A DNA stretch of 64,000 bases. It comes from Levilactobacillus brevis. GTDB lineage: Bacteria; Bacillota; Bacilli; Lactobacillales; Lactobacillaceae. Shown in pieces: positions 8,137-16,383 of this stretch. Position numbers and translations under genes: made by a program. Below the pieces are notes generated by a model. That model was not told the DNA's origin. It did no database searches and saw only the letters and a list, made by a program, of their open reading frames with translations. Location: positions 1,860,001 to 1,924,000 of the forward strand of contig CP079699.1 in assembly GCA_021383565.1 (NCBI GenBank). The letters run 5' to 3'. Within the stretch, counting starts at the first letter, position 1. Each line of letters begins with the position of its first letter.

Positions 8137-8184
8137 GTGCGACGAATTTACAATTGAAGTGCAACAAGTAAGAAGATAAAAAAG

Positions 8185-8258
8185 GAACTCATAGCCTGAG
8201 TCCTGTAAAATGAAGTCACCACAACAATCATTTAAAGGAGACTTTAGGCTATGAGTTC
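8185..8258 (+). promoter_or_regulatory. inverted repeat that can mask the transposase start codon
   Basis: gaactcatagcctgagtc (8185-8202) is inverse to gactttaggctatgagttc (8240-8258) with one mismatch and one bulge. The right arm contains the ATG and lies just after the AAAGGAG site. Transcripts entering from outside the element would fold and hide the start, while RNA begun inside the loop would lack the left arm. Such protection from impinging transcription is known for other insertion sequences; here it is inferred. Confidence 0.65.
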
Positions 8259-9249
8259 GTACAAACATCTTACCTTAAAAGACCGAGAATGCATACTGTT
8301 AGGCGTCACTTTAAACGATAGCTATCAAGTTATTGCGGAGAAAATTGGCTGTTCTAAAGCCACTGTATCACGTGAAGTTACACGCAATGGCGGTCGTGAT
8401 GCATACTCAGCTGTCAAAGCACAAGAGAGCTACCAAAGGCGCCGACTGAAGAGCCGCCGTCCTAGACTCCTAACTGACCTGAAATTACGAGATTTTGTCC
8501 TTCGCTGCATCGTTCAATACCAATGGTCTCCCGAACAAATCTCAGGGCGTTTACTTCACGAAAATAGTGGATGGCGAATTAGTTACAACACCATTTATCG
8601 CGGAATTGAACGTGATAATTTGGGAATTAAACGTAAGAGTCGTGGCGCTCGTGGTTTTGCCCGTAAACTCCGCCATCGTGGCAAAACTCGCAAGGTCAAA
8701 GGAACAATCAATGAACGACGGGGGCGGTTTAATGATGTTCCTTCAGTCCATGAGCGGCCAGTTTCGTGTGATAACCGGAGCTGGTTTGGCCATTGGGAAG
8801 GTGACACCGTTCGAGGTAAGACTGGACGTTCAGCTTTAGTTACGTTGGTGGACCGTAAATCACGTTACTTACTATCTCAACGAGTTTCCAAAGTAAACGC
8901 CAAGAACGTTACACAAGCTATGATTGACTTATTGCATACTGTGACGCCCAAACGAGTTCGTACGCTTACGCCGGATCGTGGAACTGAATTCGCAAGATAT
9001 CGTGAAGTTAGTCAAGAGCTAGGTATTCCGGTCTATTTTCCAGATCCACACGCACCACAGCAACGGGGAACTAACGAGAATACAAATGGTCTTATTCGTG
9101 AGTATTTCCCAAAAGGAACTGACTTAGATCAACTCACTGACCAAGATATCTGTCAGTTCATTGAAACATTAAATAACCGACCACGTAAGGTCTTAGGCTG
9201 GAAGAGTCCATCAGAAATTTTCTTTGGAATAAAGTTGCGCTTGACTTGA
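8251..9249 (+). CDS. IS30 family transposase
   Basis: The 332-residue product has an N-terminal helix-turn-helix (about residues 22-45, with V-I-A-E-K-I-G-C-S) and a C-terminal DDE integrase core: Asp in HWEGDTVRG near residue 180, Asp in TPDRGTEF near residue 240 and Glu in RGTNENTNG near residue 275. These are the marks of the IS30 family. Length is close to the family norm and no frameshift is visible, so it should be active. AAAGGAG precedes the ATG, within a hairpin that may limit translation. Confidence 0.92.
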   Translation: MSSYKHLTLKDRECILLGVTLNDSYQVIAEKIGCSKATVSREVTRNGGRDAYSAVKAQESYQRRRLKSRRPRLLTDLKLRDFVLRCIVQYQWSPEQISGRLLHENSGWRISYNTIYRGIERDNLGIKRKSRGARGFARKLRHRGKTRKVKGTINERRGRFNDVPSVHERPVSCDNRSWFGHWEGDTVRGKTGRSALVTLVDRKSRYLLSQRVSKVNAKNVTQAMIDLLHTVTPKRVRTLTPDRGTEFARYREVSQELGIPVYFPDPHAPQQRGTNENTNGLIREYFPKGTDLDQLTDQDICQFIETLNNRPRKVLGWKSPSEIFFGIKLRLT

Positions 9250-9264
9250 CAATTCGTCGCGCCG

Positions 9265-9305
9265 AAAAAGTCGCCATCCGCTTACACGTGGACGGCGACT
9301 TTCTT
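9265..9305. terminator. bidirectional rho-independent terminator
   Basis: aaagtcgcc (9267-9275) pairs with ggcgacttt (9294-9302), with T runs on both strands. It ends the XRE gene read on the minus strand and would also block readthrough from the IS30 element. Confidence 0.85.
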
Positions 9306-9321
9306 AACGTTCATAACGCGA

Positions 9322-9678
9322 TTAAGGTCGAAACATGGCCACAACCCACCCCAGAGCAACTAACAGTGGAAAGATCATCCACCAATTTTTAGAAAAGAAC
9401 TCCCAGCCATTCATGGGTCGCTGGCCTTCCGGTAACACGCTACGCGACTTGGCGGGTTGCGAATCGGTTGTGGCAGCCTGCCCGCCGACCAATTCGTTGA
9501 GATCGACCTGCAGGAGATTGGCCAACTTGACGACCGTATCCAAATCAGGCGTGGTTTCACCCTGCTCCCACTTTGAAATAGATTGCCGCGAGACAAAGAG
9601 CTCGTGGGCTAACTGTTCTTGTGATAAATTTTGCTGTCGTCGTAACTTAACGAGTTGTTGTCTGAACACATTTTCCAT
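9322..9678 (-). CDS. XRE-family HTH regulator with C-terminal membrane segment
   Basis: The 118-residue protein has a Cro/CI-type helix-turn-helix at about residues 5-60 (LSQEQLAHELFVSRQSIS), then a linker and one hydrophobic segment at about 95-113 (W-x(2)-F-P-L-L-V-A-L-G-W-V-V-A-M-F), so it may be a membrane-tethered regulator. The ATG at 9678 is chosen because AAGGGGG abuts the alternative ATG at 9687 directly, while spacing to 9678 is nine bases. The target is unknown. It shares the strand with the flippase gene but each has its own terminator. Confidence 0.8.
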   Translation of the reverse strand: MENVFRQQLVKLRRQQNLSQEQLAHELFVSRQSISKWEQGETTPDLDTVVKLANLLQVDLNELVGGQAATTDSQPAKSRSVLPEGQRPMNGWEFFSKNWWMIFPLLVALGWVVAMFRP

Positions 9679-9849
9679 TAGACTCATCCCCCTTAGCTTG
9701 GCTTAATCATACCCAAAACCTCGCGGGCATACTAGCGAACAGCACCGAACAACCGGCACTTTGCCCGAGCGAGTTGCGCCCGTCACGGTTGCGAAATGGG
9801 TTGCGAACCCACCATTACAGGCATTCTCCATGAAATTCTACCCTAATAG

Positions 9850-9878
9850 AAAAGTCCAGACTCATCGTCTAGACTTTC
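9850..9878. terminator. bidirectional terminator
   Basis: aagtccaga and tctagactt form a stem around ctcatcg, with A and T runs either side. It most likely ends the flippase gene on the minus strand. Confidence 0.7.
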
Positions 9879-9883
9879 ACCGG

Positions 9884-11494
9884 TTAACGCCGGAGTTCAA
9901 GTTTCAAAGGCCGCTTAAAGACCAGCTCCGCAACGCCCAATCGATTGGCCAACCAGACGTACAGACCCACCATCATTAGGCCCAGAACGCCAACATACCC
10001 CATCGTTAGGAGTTTCCCCGTAAAGAAGGTACTCCCTACCAGCCACTGACAGCCGTCAACTAGAATCGTCGCCAGCACGGCAAAGACCAGGTTCAGCCGA
10101 ACAATCGGAATAATTGCCGTCAGTTCAACGGCGTAGCTCCGCCGAATCAACCGCCAGCTCACCACGGTAATCCAGCCGAAGGCGAGCGCCGTCGTCAGCA
10201 ACGCCCCGTATCCTTGGAAGCAGTAGACCAACGGCAGTTGCAGGACAATCTTGATGCCCAACCCCGTTAGTAGGTAAGTCGTGGCCTTTTTACTCATCCG
10301 CAACGCTTGAAGGACCGTTAACAAATCCAACGCCAGCCCAAGAATCAGGCTTTGCCAGACGTTGGCGATCAGATAGGTCGCCCCATCCCCATCGAAGTTA
10401 AAAAAGATACCATAGGTGGGAAAGGCAAAAACGCTGACCAAAATCACTAGCGGCAACAGAACAAACGTCAAAAGTTGAAAATTATTCGTGAGTAAGTCGC
10501 TGATCTGGTGCCGGTTCTTCTTAATATCGGCCAGCTTTCCCGCCAACAGTGGCAAGGAGGTTTCTGCCACTGCCATGGCGAGCGACACGATCACCGTCGT
10601 AATCTTATTGGGATTAGCCGAGAAGATCGTGAAGACGTACTGGGTCATGGCGGCCGACTGATGCAACAGACCTTGCATAATTTGCTTAAAGAACAGCTGA
10701 TCCACCAATTGACTCAGGGTAATGCCAGAGCCGACAATCACGAACGGAATCGACTCGTAACCAATCATTTTGAGTAATTTCCCGGCCGCATGCTGCTTGC
10801 CAGTCTGGCTCTTCGCCGTCATCCGTCGGTAGTCGCCGCGCTGTCGCCACAGATGACCCAACAGGTACAGATAACTGGCGATCGCGCCCACAAAGGCCGC
10901 CGCCACGCTGACGAAGACGGCCGCGACATAGCCCTGATGGCTGACCTCAATCAGCCAGTAGGTGCCGCCTAAAATCACAATAATTCGAATAAACTGTTCC
11001 CACAACTGGGAAATACCAAACGGCTTGAGATCGCCATTCCCCTGAAACCAGCCCCGCAGAATGCTCATCGACGGAAGGATCACGATGGCCGGCACCAAGC
11101 AGCGAATCGCAATCGTCGCGTTTTTCACCGAGCTCACCGGACTATTCGCCGCTAGTACGGGCGCCAATCCATAGAGTAGGACCCCGCAAATCAGCCCCGA
11201 GACCACCATGAAGCCGAAACCGGCAAACGCAATGTGTTTGGAATTAATGAAACTATCTTCCCCATTAAAGAAGGCCACCCGCCGCGCAATGGCGGACGGG
11301 AACCCCGCCGTCCCCAGCGCAATGAACAACGCATAGGGCGTATACGCCGTGTTAAACAGCGCCTGTGCCACGGTTTGATGTTGTGGTGACCCAATCATCG
11401 CTAACCACGGAATGAGGTAAACAACTCCCAAAATCCGCGAAAAAATACTCCCAAACGAGAGCCAAAATGAACCTGAAATAATTTTTTTATCCAT
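9884..11494 (-). CDS. PST/MurJ-like polysaccharide or lipid II flippase
   Basis: A 536-residue multi-pass membrane protein, about 14 predicted helices, of the MATE/MVF/PST superfamily. Early motifs GSFWLSFGSIFSRILGVVYL and NTAYTPYALFIALGTAGFPSAI, and a central basic loop (GKQHAAGK), match putative polysaccharide biosynthesis proteins of lactobacilli, which probably flip undecaprenyl-linked precursors across the membrane. The specific substrate cannot be read from sequence. The ATG at 11494 is used; an upstream GTG at 11512 is in frame and neither has a good ribosome binding site. It stands outside any polysaccharide cluster. Confidence 0.8.
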   Translation of the reverse strand: MDKKIISGSFWLSFGSIFSRILGVVYLIPWLAMIGSPQHQTVAQALFNTAYTPYALFIALGTAGFPSAIARRVAFFNGEDSFINSKHIAFAGFGFMVVSGLICGVLLYGLAPVLAANSPVSSVKNATIAIRCLVPAIVILPSMSILRGWFQGNGDLKPFGISQLWEQFIRIIVILGGTYWLIEVSHQGYVAAVFVSVAAAFVGAIASYLYLLGHLWRQRGDYRRMTAKSQTGKQHAAGKLLKMIGYESIPFVIVGSGITLSQLVDQLFFKQIMQGLLHQSAAMTQYVFTIFSANPNKITTVIVSLAMAVAETSLPLLAGKLADIKKNRHQISDLLTNNFQLLTFVLLPLVILVSVFAFPTYGIFFNFDGDGATYLIANVWQSLILGLALDLLTVLQALRMSKKATTYLLTGLGIKIVLQLPLVYCFQGYGALLTTALAFGWITVVSWRLIRRSYAVELTAIIPIVRLNLVFAVLATILVDGCQWLVGSTFFTGKLLTMGYVGVLGLMMVGLYVWLANRLGVAELVFKRPLKLELRR

Positions 11495-11640
11495 TAGATT
11501 TGAACACACCAATTCAGTCTAAGTGTCAAAGCACCACTCGCAAGGATACTCTTCTCCCCCGCCAGTGTACATGGCCAATCCGCAGACACCGGGGAATTTT
11601 ACGCGTAAATAGGTGACCGGCGCTTAACTTTAAGCCGTTT

Positions 11641-11673
11641 AAAAAACGAGGCCACCTGTCGGATGGTCTCGTC
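11641..11673 (-). terminator. rho-independent terminator
   Basis: On the minus strand, acgagaccatcc and ggtggcctcgt pair imperfectly around gaca and are followed by six T. It ends the S9 peptidase transcript. Confidence 0.75.
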
Positions 11674-11689
11674 TTCATAATCTGTTCAG

Positions 11690-13666
11690 TTACTCAGCAT
11701 GATTGACCGCTGGGTGCGCCGTGAACCAGCTCGTCATGTCGTCGATTCGTTGAATCCGTAAACTCGGCAACCCATTTCGCGAGACCCCGTGGAAGCTTTG
11801 TGGGTAGCGAATGAGGTCCGCGTCGACGCCGTTGCGTTTAACCGCGGTGAAGAATTCCTCGGATTGACTGATGGGGCAACGCATATCCCATTCTCCGTGA
11901 AGCAAGCGAATCGGTGTGGTCACGTTCTGAGCGTAAGCTAACGGCGACTGTTGCCAGTAAGCCGTCACACCACCCTCGGCGAAGAGGTCAATACCCAGCT
12001 CCTCAGGATTAAAGTAAAACCCGATGTCACTGGTTCCAAACAAGCTAATCCAGTTGGTAACCGACCGCTGTGAGACGGCCGCCGCAAACCGCTGGGTGTG
12101 GCCCACCGCCCAGGTCGTCATAAACCCACCGTAGGACCCGCCAGCGATGTATTGCCGCGTCACATCCAACTCGGGAAACTTAGCCAACGCCACGTCCAGT
12201 CCGGTCATGACGTCGCTGAAATCATCCTCACCGTAGTGGCCATTCACGTGGCTTTCAAACGCCTGACCATAGCTGGTTGATCCCCGCGGATTGAAGAAGA
12301 CAACCCCGTACCCACGGCTTGCGTGGACCTGAAATTCATAGAAGAAGGCGTCGCCATAGTTTGCATGGGGTCCACCGTGAACATAAAGTAATACCGGCGT
12401 CTTCGTGGCTGTCGTCTGGGCAGGTAAATACCACCCTTCCAACGCCTGCCCATCGGCAGCGGTATAGTCAAAACGCTGGGGATGGGCGAACTCATGGGTA
12501 TCTTCGTAGGCCGCGTTTGGATCGTAACGGACGACTTCCCCTTCGCCCGCCAGCGAGAACGTAACGAGTTGGCTGGGGCAATCCTGGTAGGAAACGCTCA
12601 GCGCCAACGTCTCACTGTCAATCACATCGAAGTCTACGATTTGACGGGCCGTATCGTCCACGCGCTGAATCCCCGCTTGATTGCCCACGTAGAGTTGACT
12701 GTGCCCGTGATAGCCCGTCACAAAGACCACGCGCTGGGCGTCCAACCACCGCACTAATTTCTGCCCGGGCTGTTGTGCAAAGTCCCCGGCGAATTCCGGC
12801 GCGGCGTCCGCATCCAGATCGTCGGTCAGGCTCGTCAGTTCACCACCCGCGGCTGCTACTAAATAGACGTTCGCAACCGTATGGCGGCCGGCCGCCCCGT
12901 TATCACCAACGAGGGCCACCTGCCGGCCATCCGGCGATAACGTGGCGTCTTCGAAGTGCCCGTGCGTCAGACTCGCTGTTAAATCAACTGTCGCTCCGGT
13001 CTGCGTGTCCAAACAATACGCACCGTGGGTGAAGTCGCGGTCATTGGCGGGATGGTCCGCCTGTAAGAGCGTCACGTACCGGCCATCGGCGCTCACCGAG
13101 GTCAGTTCAAAATCAAATCCCCGTTGGTAGACCTCTTCTACGGCTCCCGTGGCAGGTAAATACCGCCGCAACCGGTAGGCCGCATCCTGAGGTAGCCAAC
13201 CGTAACCATCGGCCTTGTTGATCAGCCGCGTGACGTGCCGTGTCTGGGGAAAGGTTTCTTGGTTTGGTAACTTGGGTAACTCCGCCGTCTCCACGGTTTT
13301 GAAATAAACGCTGTGGCCATCCGCCGCCGCAATCACCGTCTCGACGGCCTCATCCGGTGTGGTCGACGTCAGCCGGGTCGCCTCACCCCCGGTCGTGGCG
13401 ATCGCATACAGCTGGGGCTTGGCGTCCGCCACTTTGGCGGCGTAATACAGTCGATCATCAGCCACAGCCGGTTGAACATTCAATTGGCCATTGACCGCCA
13501 CATTCTGGGGATGGCCGTCCTGATCAACGCGTTTCACCCGTGCCAGATAGTGATTGCTGGCCTCATCAATACTATTTTCAACGAAATAGACCTGTTGGCC
13601 CACCGCCAACGTCTGCGAAACCGACTTTAATTTGAATAAATCCTGCGCCTTTACACTTTGGGACAT
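11690..13666 (-). CDS. S9 family prolyl-oligopeptidase-type peptidase
   Basis: The 658-residue cytoplasmic serine peptidase has an N-terminal beta-propeller (about residues 1-390) and a C-terminal alpha/beta hydrolase domain. The nucleophile lies in GGSYGGFMTTW, the acidic residue in HGEWDMRCP, and the His in SFHGVSRNG, all in the expected order. The family includes acylaminoacyl peptidases and dipeptidyl peptidases that process short peptides, which would complement peptides taken up by the Opp system encoded further along. The ATG at 13666 is preferred over that at 13672 because AGGAG gives a spacing of eight rather than two bases. It is monocistronic. Confidence 0.9.
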   Translation of the reverse strand: MSQSVKAQDLFKLKSVSQTLAVGQQVYFVENSIDEASNHYLARVKRVDQDGHPQNVAVNGQLNVQPAVADDRLYYAAKVADAKPQLYAIATTGGEATRLTSTTPDEAVETVIAAADGHSVYFKTVETAELPKLPNQETFPQTRHVTRLINKADGYGWLPQDAAYRLRRYLPATGAVEEVYQRGFDFELTSVSADGRYVTLLQADHPANDRDFTHGAYCLDTQTGATVDLTASLTHGHFEDATLSPDGRQVALVGDNGAAGRHTVANVYLVAAAGGELTSLTDDLDADAAPEFAGDFAQQPGQKLVRWLDAQRVVFVTGYHGHSQLYVGNQAGIQRVDDTARQIVDFDVIDSETLALSVSYQDCPSQLVTFSLAGEGEVVRYDPNAAYEDTHEFAHPQRFDYTAADGQALEGWYLPAQTTATKTPVLLYVHGGPHANYGDAFFYEFQVHASRGYGVVFFNPRGSTSYGQAFESHVNGHYGEDDFSDVMTGLDVALAKFPELDVTRQYIAGGSYGGFMTTWAVGHTQRFAAAVSQRSVTNWISLFGTSDIGFYFNPEELGIDLFAEGGVTAYWQQSPLAYAQNVTTPIRLLHGEWDMRCPISQSEEFFTAVKRNGVDADLIRYPQSFHGVSRNGLPSLRIQRIDDMTSWFTAHPAVNHAE

Positions 13667-13840
13667 GTCCATCGCTCCTTCATTTTATAAATACTCTCAT
13701 TGTTTTCTCATTAAATAGTTGTTTCCAATATTAAGCCAGCACCTGATGGATGTCAATTATCAATCACGGGGATTGGCGCCCCGCTCCCACGGGAAACCTG
13801 CTACACTGGAAGTAACTAATTCTGAAGGAGTGAGCTTGAA

Positions 13841-14773
13841 ATGAAAATTGCAATTGCCGGTGCGGGTGCCATGGGTAGCCGTTTTGGTGTAAAACTTCAA
13901 TCAGCTGGTAATCAGGTCACACTGATCGACAACTGGGCCGACCACGTGGCGACCATCAATCAACAAGGTCTGACGGTCACGACCGATGATGGGACCAATC
14001 ATGTCTATCAGATGACGGCCAAGAAGCCTCAAGACGTCACGGAGCAATTCGACCTTGTCATCCTGTTTACCAAAGCCATGCAGATGGACCAGATGCTCCA
14101 ACAACTCAGCGGGGTATTGGGCAATCAACCGGCCGTCTTAACGCTGGCCAACGGGATTGGCAATATCGAAACCATTGAACGCCACGTGCCCAAGGACCAT
14201 ATCGTCGCCGGCACCACGGTCTGGTCATCCAGTCTGACTGGCCCCGGACACATCACGGTGACGGGAACCGGGAGTATTTCTCTTCAAGCCATCGTTCCCG
14301 ATAAATTCCCCGACCTGCCCGGTTTAATTGCCACCCTGAACGGCGCTGGCCTAAACGCTAGCCCCGCCGAAAACGTCCTCGCGGCCATCTGGAAAAAAGC
14401 TGGCCTGAACAGCGTGCTCAATACCTACTGTACCCTGTTTGACTGCAACATCGCCGAGTTCGGGAATCTACCCAACTGGCGTGAACTCAATAATGCCGTC
14501 CTCAATGAATTCGAAGCCGTGGCAACAGCGGCGAAGATTCAGTTCAGTGCGGCCGACGATACGGCCCTGATTGCCGCGCAGTTCGACCCTAGCAAGAATG
14601 GTGGTCACTACCCGTCCATGCACCAGGATATGGCGAAGAAGCGCCCAACCGAAATCGATTTTCTCAATGGCTACGTCGCACGGCTGGGGGCTAAGCTCAA
14701 CGTGCCTGCCCCGACGAACGCCCTGTTGACCCAACTGATTCACAGTCAAGAAAGCCTCAAAGGAATCAAGTAA
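13841..14773 (+). CDS. 2-dehydropantoate 2-reductase (ketopantoate reductase family)
   Basis: A 310-residue NADPH-dependent reductase of the ApbA/PanE family, which turns ketopantoate into pantoate in the pantothenate and coenzyme A pathway. The N-terminal Rossmann motif GAGAMGSRFG and the catalytic Lys in WKKAGLNSVLN near residue 185 are visible; the C-terminal helical domain carries the usual HYPSMHQDM segment. GAAGGAG precedes the ATG. No panB, panC or panD gene is nearby, and lactobacilli often have several paralogues acting on other 2-oxoacids, so the exact substrate is open. Confidence 0.88.
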   Translation: MKIAIAGAGAMGSRFGVKLQSAGNQVTLIDNWADHVATINQQGLTVTTDDGTNHVYQMTAKKPQDVTEQFDLVILFTKAMQMDQMLQQLSGVLGNQPAVLTLANGIGNIETIERHVPKDHIVAGTTVWSSSLTGPGHITVTGTGSISLQAIVPDKFPDLPGLIATLNGAGLNASPAENVLAAIWKKAGLNSVLNTYCTLFDCNIAEFGNLPNWRELNNAVLNEFEAVATAAKIQFSAADDTALIAAQFDPSKNGGHYPSMHQDMAKKRPTEIDFLNGYVARLGAKLNVPAPTNALLTQLIHSQESLKGIK

Positions 14774-14810
14774 CGTAAAATTCGGGACACCACGCTCTGT
14801 GGTTTTACTA

Positions 14811-14890
14811 CTACATGTAGAATTTGTTCAGTTTTTCGCACTATATCTAGTTGTAATTTGGTGGAATTCATCGTAACATAGACTTATACT
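14811..14890 (+). promoter_or_regulatory. two NrdR-box-like palindromes upstream of a -10 element
   Basis: CTACATGTAG (14811-14820) and CTATATCTAG (14841-14850) lie 30 bases apart, about three helical turns. The second fits the published NrdR box core CwAtATmTwG at all ten positions, the first at eight. A TATACT -10-like hexamer is at 14885-14890, without a good -35. Two cgggcccg palindromes (near 14899 and 14924) then form a possible hairpin ahead of the ribosome binding site. NrdR represses ribonucleotide reductase genes when dATP is high. Confidence 0.6.
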
Positions 14891-14955
14891 CAATTTCGAC
14901 GGGCCCGAGTATGCTGTGCTTAACGGGCCCGATAAACCTAGGAGGGCTAAAGACT

Positions 14956-15243
14956 ATGGACGTTTTAAGAAGATCACAGACGACGATGCATCCAGGTGGT
15001 CTAACTGTGGAAAATCCAGCTGGTGAACACGCTCCGTTTAATCCCCGGCAAATTCACGCCGCGTTAACTGCCCTCACCAATGACCCCACCGTCGTGCACC
15101 GGGTTGAAAGCCTGATTGTCGCCCAGTTAGCAGGCTTTGACGTGGTGGCTACCGGGACGATTGAAGCAACCGTGGTCGACACCTTGGAGCAACTGGGGTA
15201 CACCAATATGGCGCGTAGCTACCGCAAGCAACAACACGTATAG
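14956..15243 (+). CDS. stand-alone ATP-cone domain protein
   Basis: The 95-residue protein consists of little more than one ATP-cone-like domain: a beta region followed by A-P-F-N-P-R-Q-I-H-A-A-L (matching the usual F-D-x-x-K-I-x-x-A-L), then helices ending L-G-Y-T-N-M-A-R-S-Y. ATP cones sense ATP and dATP in ribonucleotide reductases and in NrdR. The zinc ribbon of NrdR (two CxxC pairs) is absent, so this is not NrdR, and there is no reductase domain. ATG 14956 follows CTAGGAGG; longer in-frame starts lie before that site. Upstream NrdR-like boxes suggest joint control with ribonucleotide reductase. A trans-acting allosteric role is inference. Confidence 0.7.
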   Translation: MDVLRRSQTTMHPGGLTVENPAGEHAPFNPRQIHAALTALTNDPTVVHRVESLIVAQLAGFDVVATGTIEATVVDTLEQLGYTNMARSYRKQQHV

Positions 15244-15331
15244 TTACTTTTAATTGAATTGACCGATAGGCGTGCTGCGTGATTCCCCCGGCACGTTTGC
15301 CCTCATCGTCAAAATTCAGACCACAACAAAA

Positions 15332-15372
15332 AAGCGATTACCCACAGCCTCTCGGTTGCCGGGTAATCGCTT
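15332..15372. terminator. bidirectional rho-independent terminator
   Basis: aagcgattaccc (15332-15343) pairs perfectly with gggtaatcgctt (15361-15372). It separates the ATP-cone gene from the convergent Spx-like gene. Confidence 0.85.
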
Positions 15373-15447
15373 ATCTATTTATTTAGGTTAAAAATCGCTT
15401 GCCACAAAAAACCGACCAGCACTCCCCCGAGAACTGATCGATTCGGC

Positions 15448-15846
15448 CTATGAGCTTAATTGTGATTCCAAATGGTGTAATTCGGCCGTCCGCACTTCAC
15501 GTGGTAAGAACCGGCGAATTTCCTCTTCGTTGTAACCAACTTCCAAACGCTTGTCATCGAAAATGATGGGACGCTTGATGAGGTCTGGGTACTTAACAAC
15601 TAAGTCAACGAGTTGACTCACTGATAAACTATCGAGGTCCACGTGTAATTCTTTAAACACGTTCGACCGGGTAGAAATGATGTCCTCGCTGCCATTTTCA
15701 GTTAAGCGAAGAATCTGCTTAACCTCGGCGGCATTCAATGGCTTGGACTTGATATTCCGTTCGTTGAACGCAATGTCATGGTCCTTGAGCCAAGCCCGTG
15801 CCTTCCGACTGGATGCGCTACTTGGCGCAATATACAAATTGATCAT
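15448..15846 (-). CDS. Spx/ArsC-family regulator lacking the redox CxxC
   Basis: A 132-residue protein of the Spx family, which binds the RNA polymerase alpha C-terminal domain and redirects transcription under thiol stress. Overall match is strong, including RPIIFDDKRLEVGYNEEEIR and the closing FLP. The redox switch C10-T-S-C13 is replaced by S-A-S-S (P8-S-S-A-S-S-R14), so it cannot form the usual disulphide and should act independently of oxidation. ATG 15846 follows AAGGAAG at eight bases; the longer frame upstream has no support. Lactic acid bacteria usually hold several Spx paralogues, and this one is probably a redox-insensitive member. Confidence 0.88.
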   Translation of the reverse strand: MINLYIAPSSASSRKARAWLKDHDIAFNERNIKSKPLNAAEVKQILRLTENGSEDIISTRSNVFKELHVDLDSLSVSQLVDLVVKYPDLIKRPIIFDDKRLEVGYNEEEIRRFLPREVRTAELHHLESQLSS

Positions 15847-16383
15847 ATCTAAGCACTTCCTTATCGTTGGATTGAGTAACGATAGAAAAAACAACTGACT
15901 TCTTTTGGTTCCCCCCGAACATTTCACTGAACTATCTAGTAGAACCAACTTATATGTTACCACAATTGAATGAATAATCAACCCTTTTTGGAAACTTTCT
16001 AAATAGCAGCCGACATTTATAAGGGGGTTGGTTGGGTTTGCCAACTATTTTTCACGGGCAAAATCAGCTTGTGATAATTTATTAATATCGCTGTAGTTAC
16101 CGCTATCTAGGCTTCCACAAAGTTAGGTTACTCACACAACTATCTACAATTATCGCCTAATCACTCAAAAATGAACCAGCCAGGCGTCTCTTTTTATCCT
16201 TAATGTATTTATATTCATTACTAGTGTTTAATTATTCATTAGCGCTTTCAGCCACGTTTATAAAAGCGCTTACTCAAACTAACCGAAGTGGCCAATTTTT
16301 TCATTTTACGTGTCTTTCCTACGCCTTTTTTAGTTCGATTGGCGTAGAATAGGAGCAACTATTTTATCTTGGAGGAGTTCGCC
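15847..16383. promoter_or_regulatory. long intergenic region with two cre-like sites
   Basis: No coding frame is credible between the Spx-like gene and the divergent antiporter. Two near-matches to the catabolite control (cre) consensus lie at 16237-16250 (inverse tgaaagcgctaatg) and 16261-16274 (taaaagcgcttact), each with two mismatches. They precede the antiporter by about 110 bases. CcpA control of either gene is an inference. Confidence 0.35.

Larger units (their letters stand above)
8141..9258 (+). mobile_element. IS30-family insertion sequence, apparently complete
   Basis: The element is bounded by imperfect inverted repeats that begin GACGAATT at the left (8141) and end AATTCGTC at the right (9258); about 24 bases can be aligned with several mismatches. 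A two-base GC flanks both ends and could be the target duplication. It carries one intact transposase gene. It sits in the gap between the terminator of the NlpC/P60 gene and the terminator of the XRE gene, so it disrupts no gene. Confidence 0.8.
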
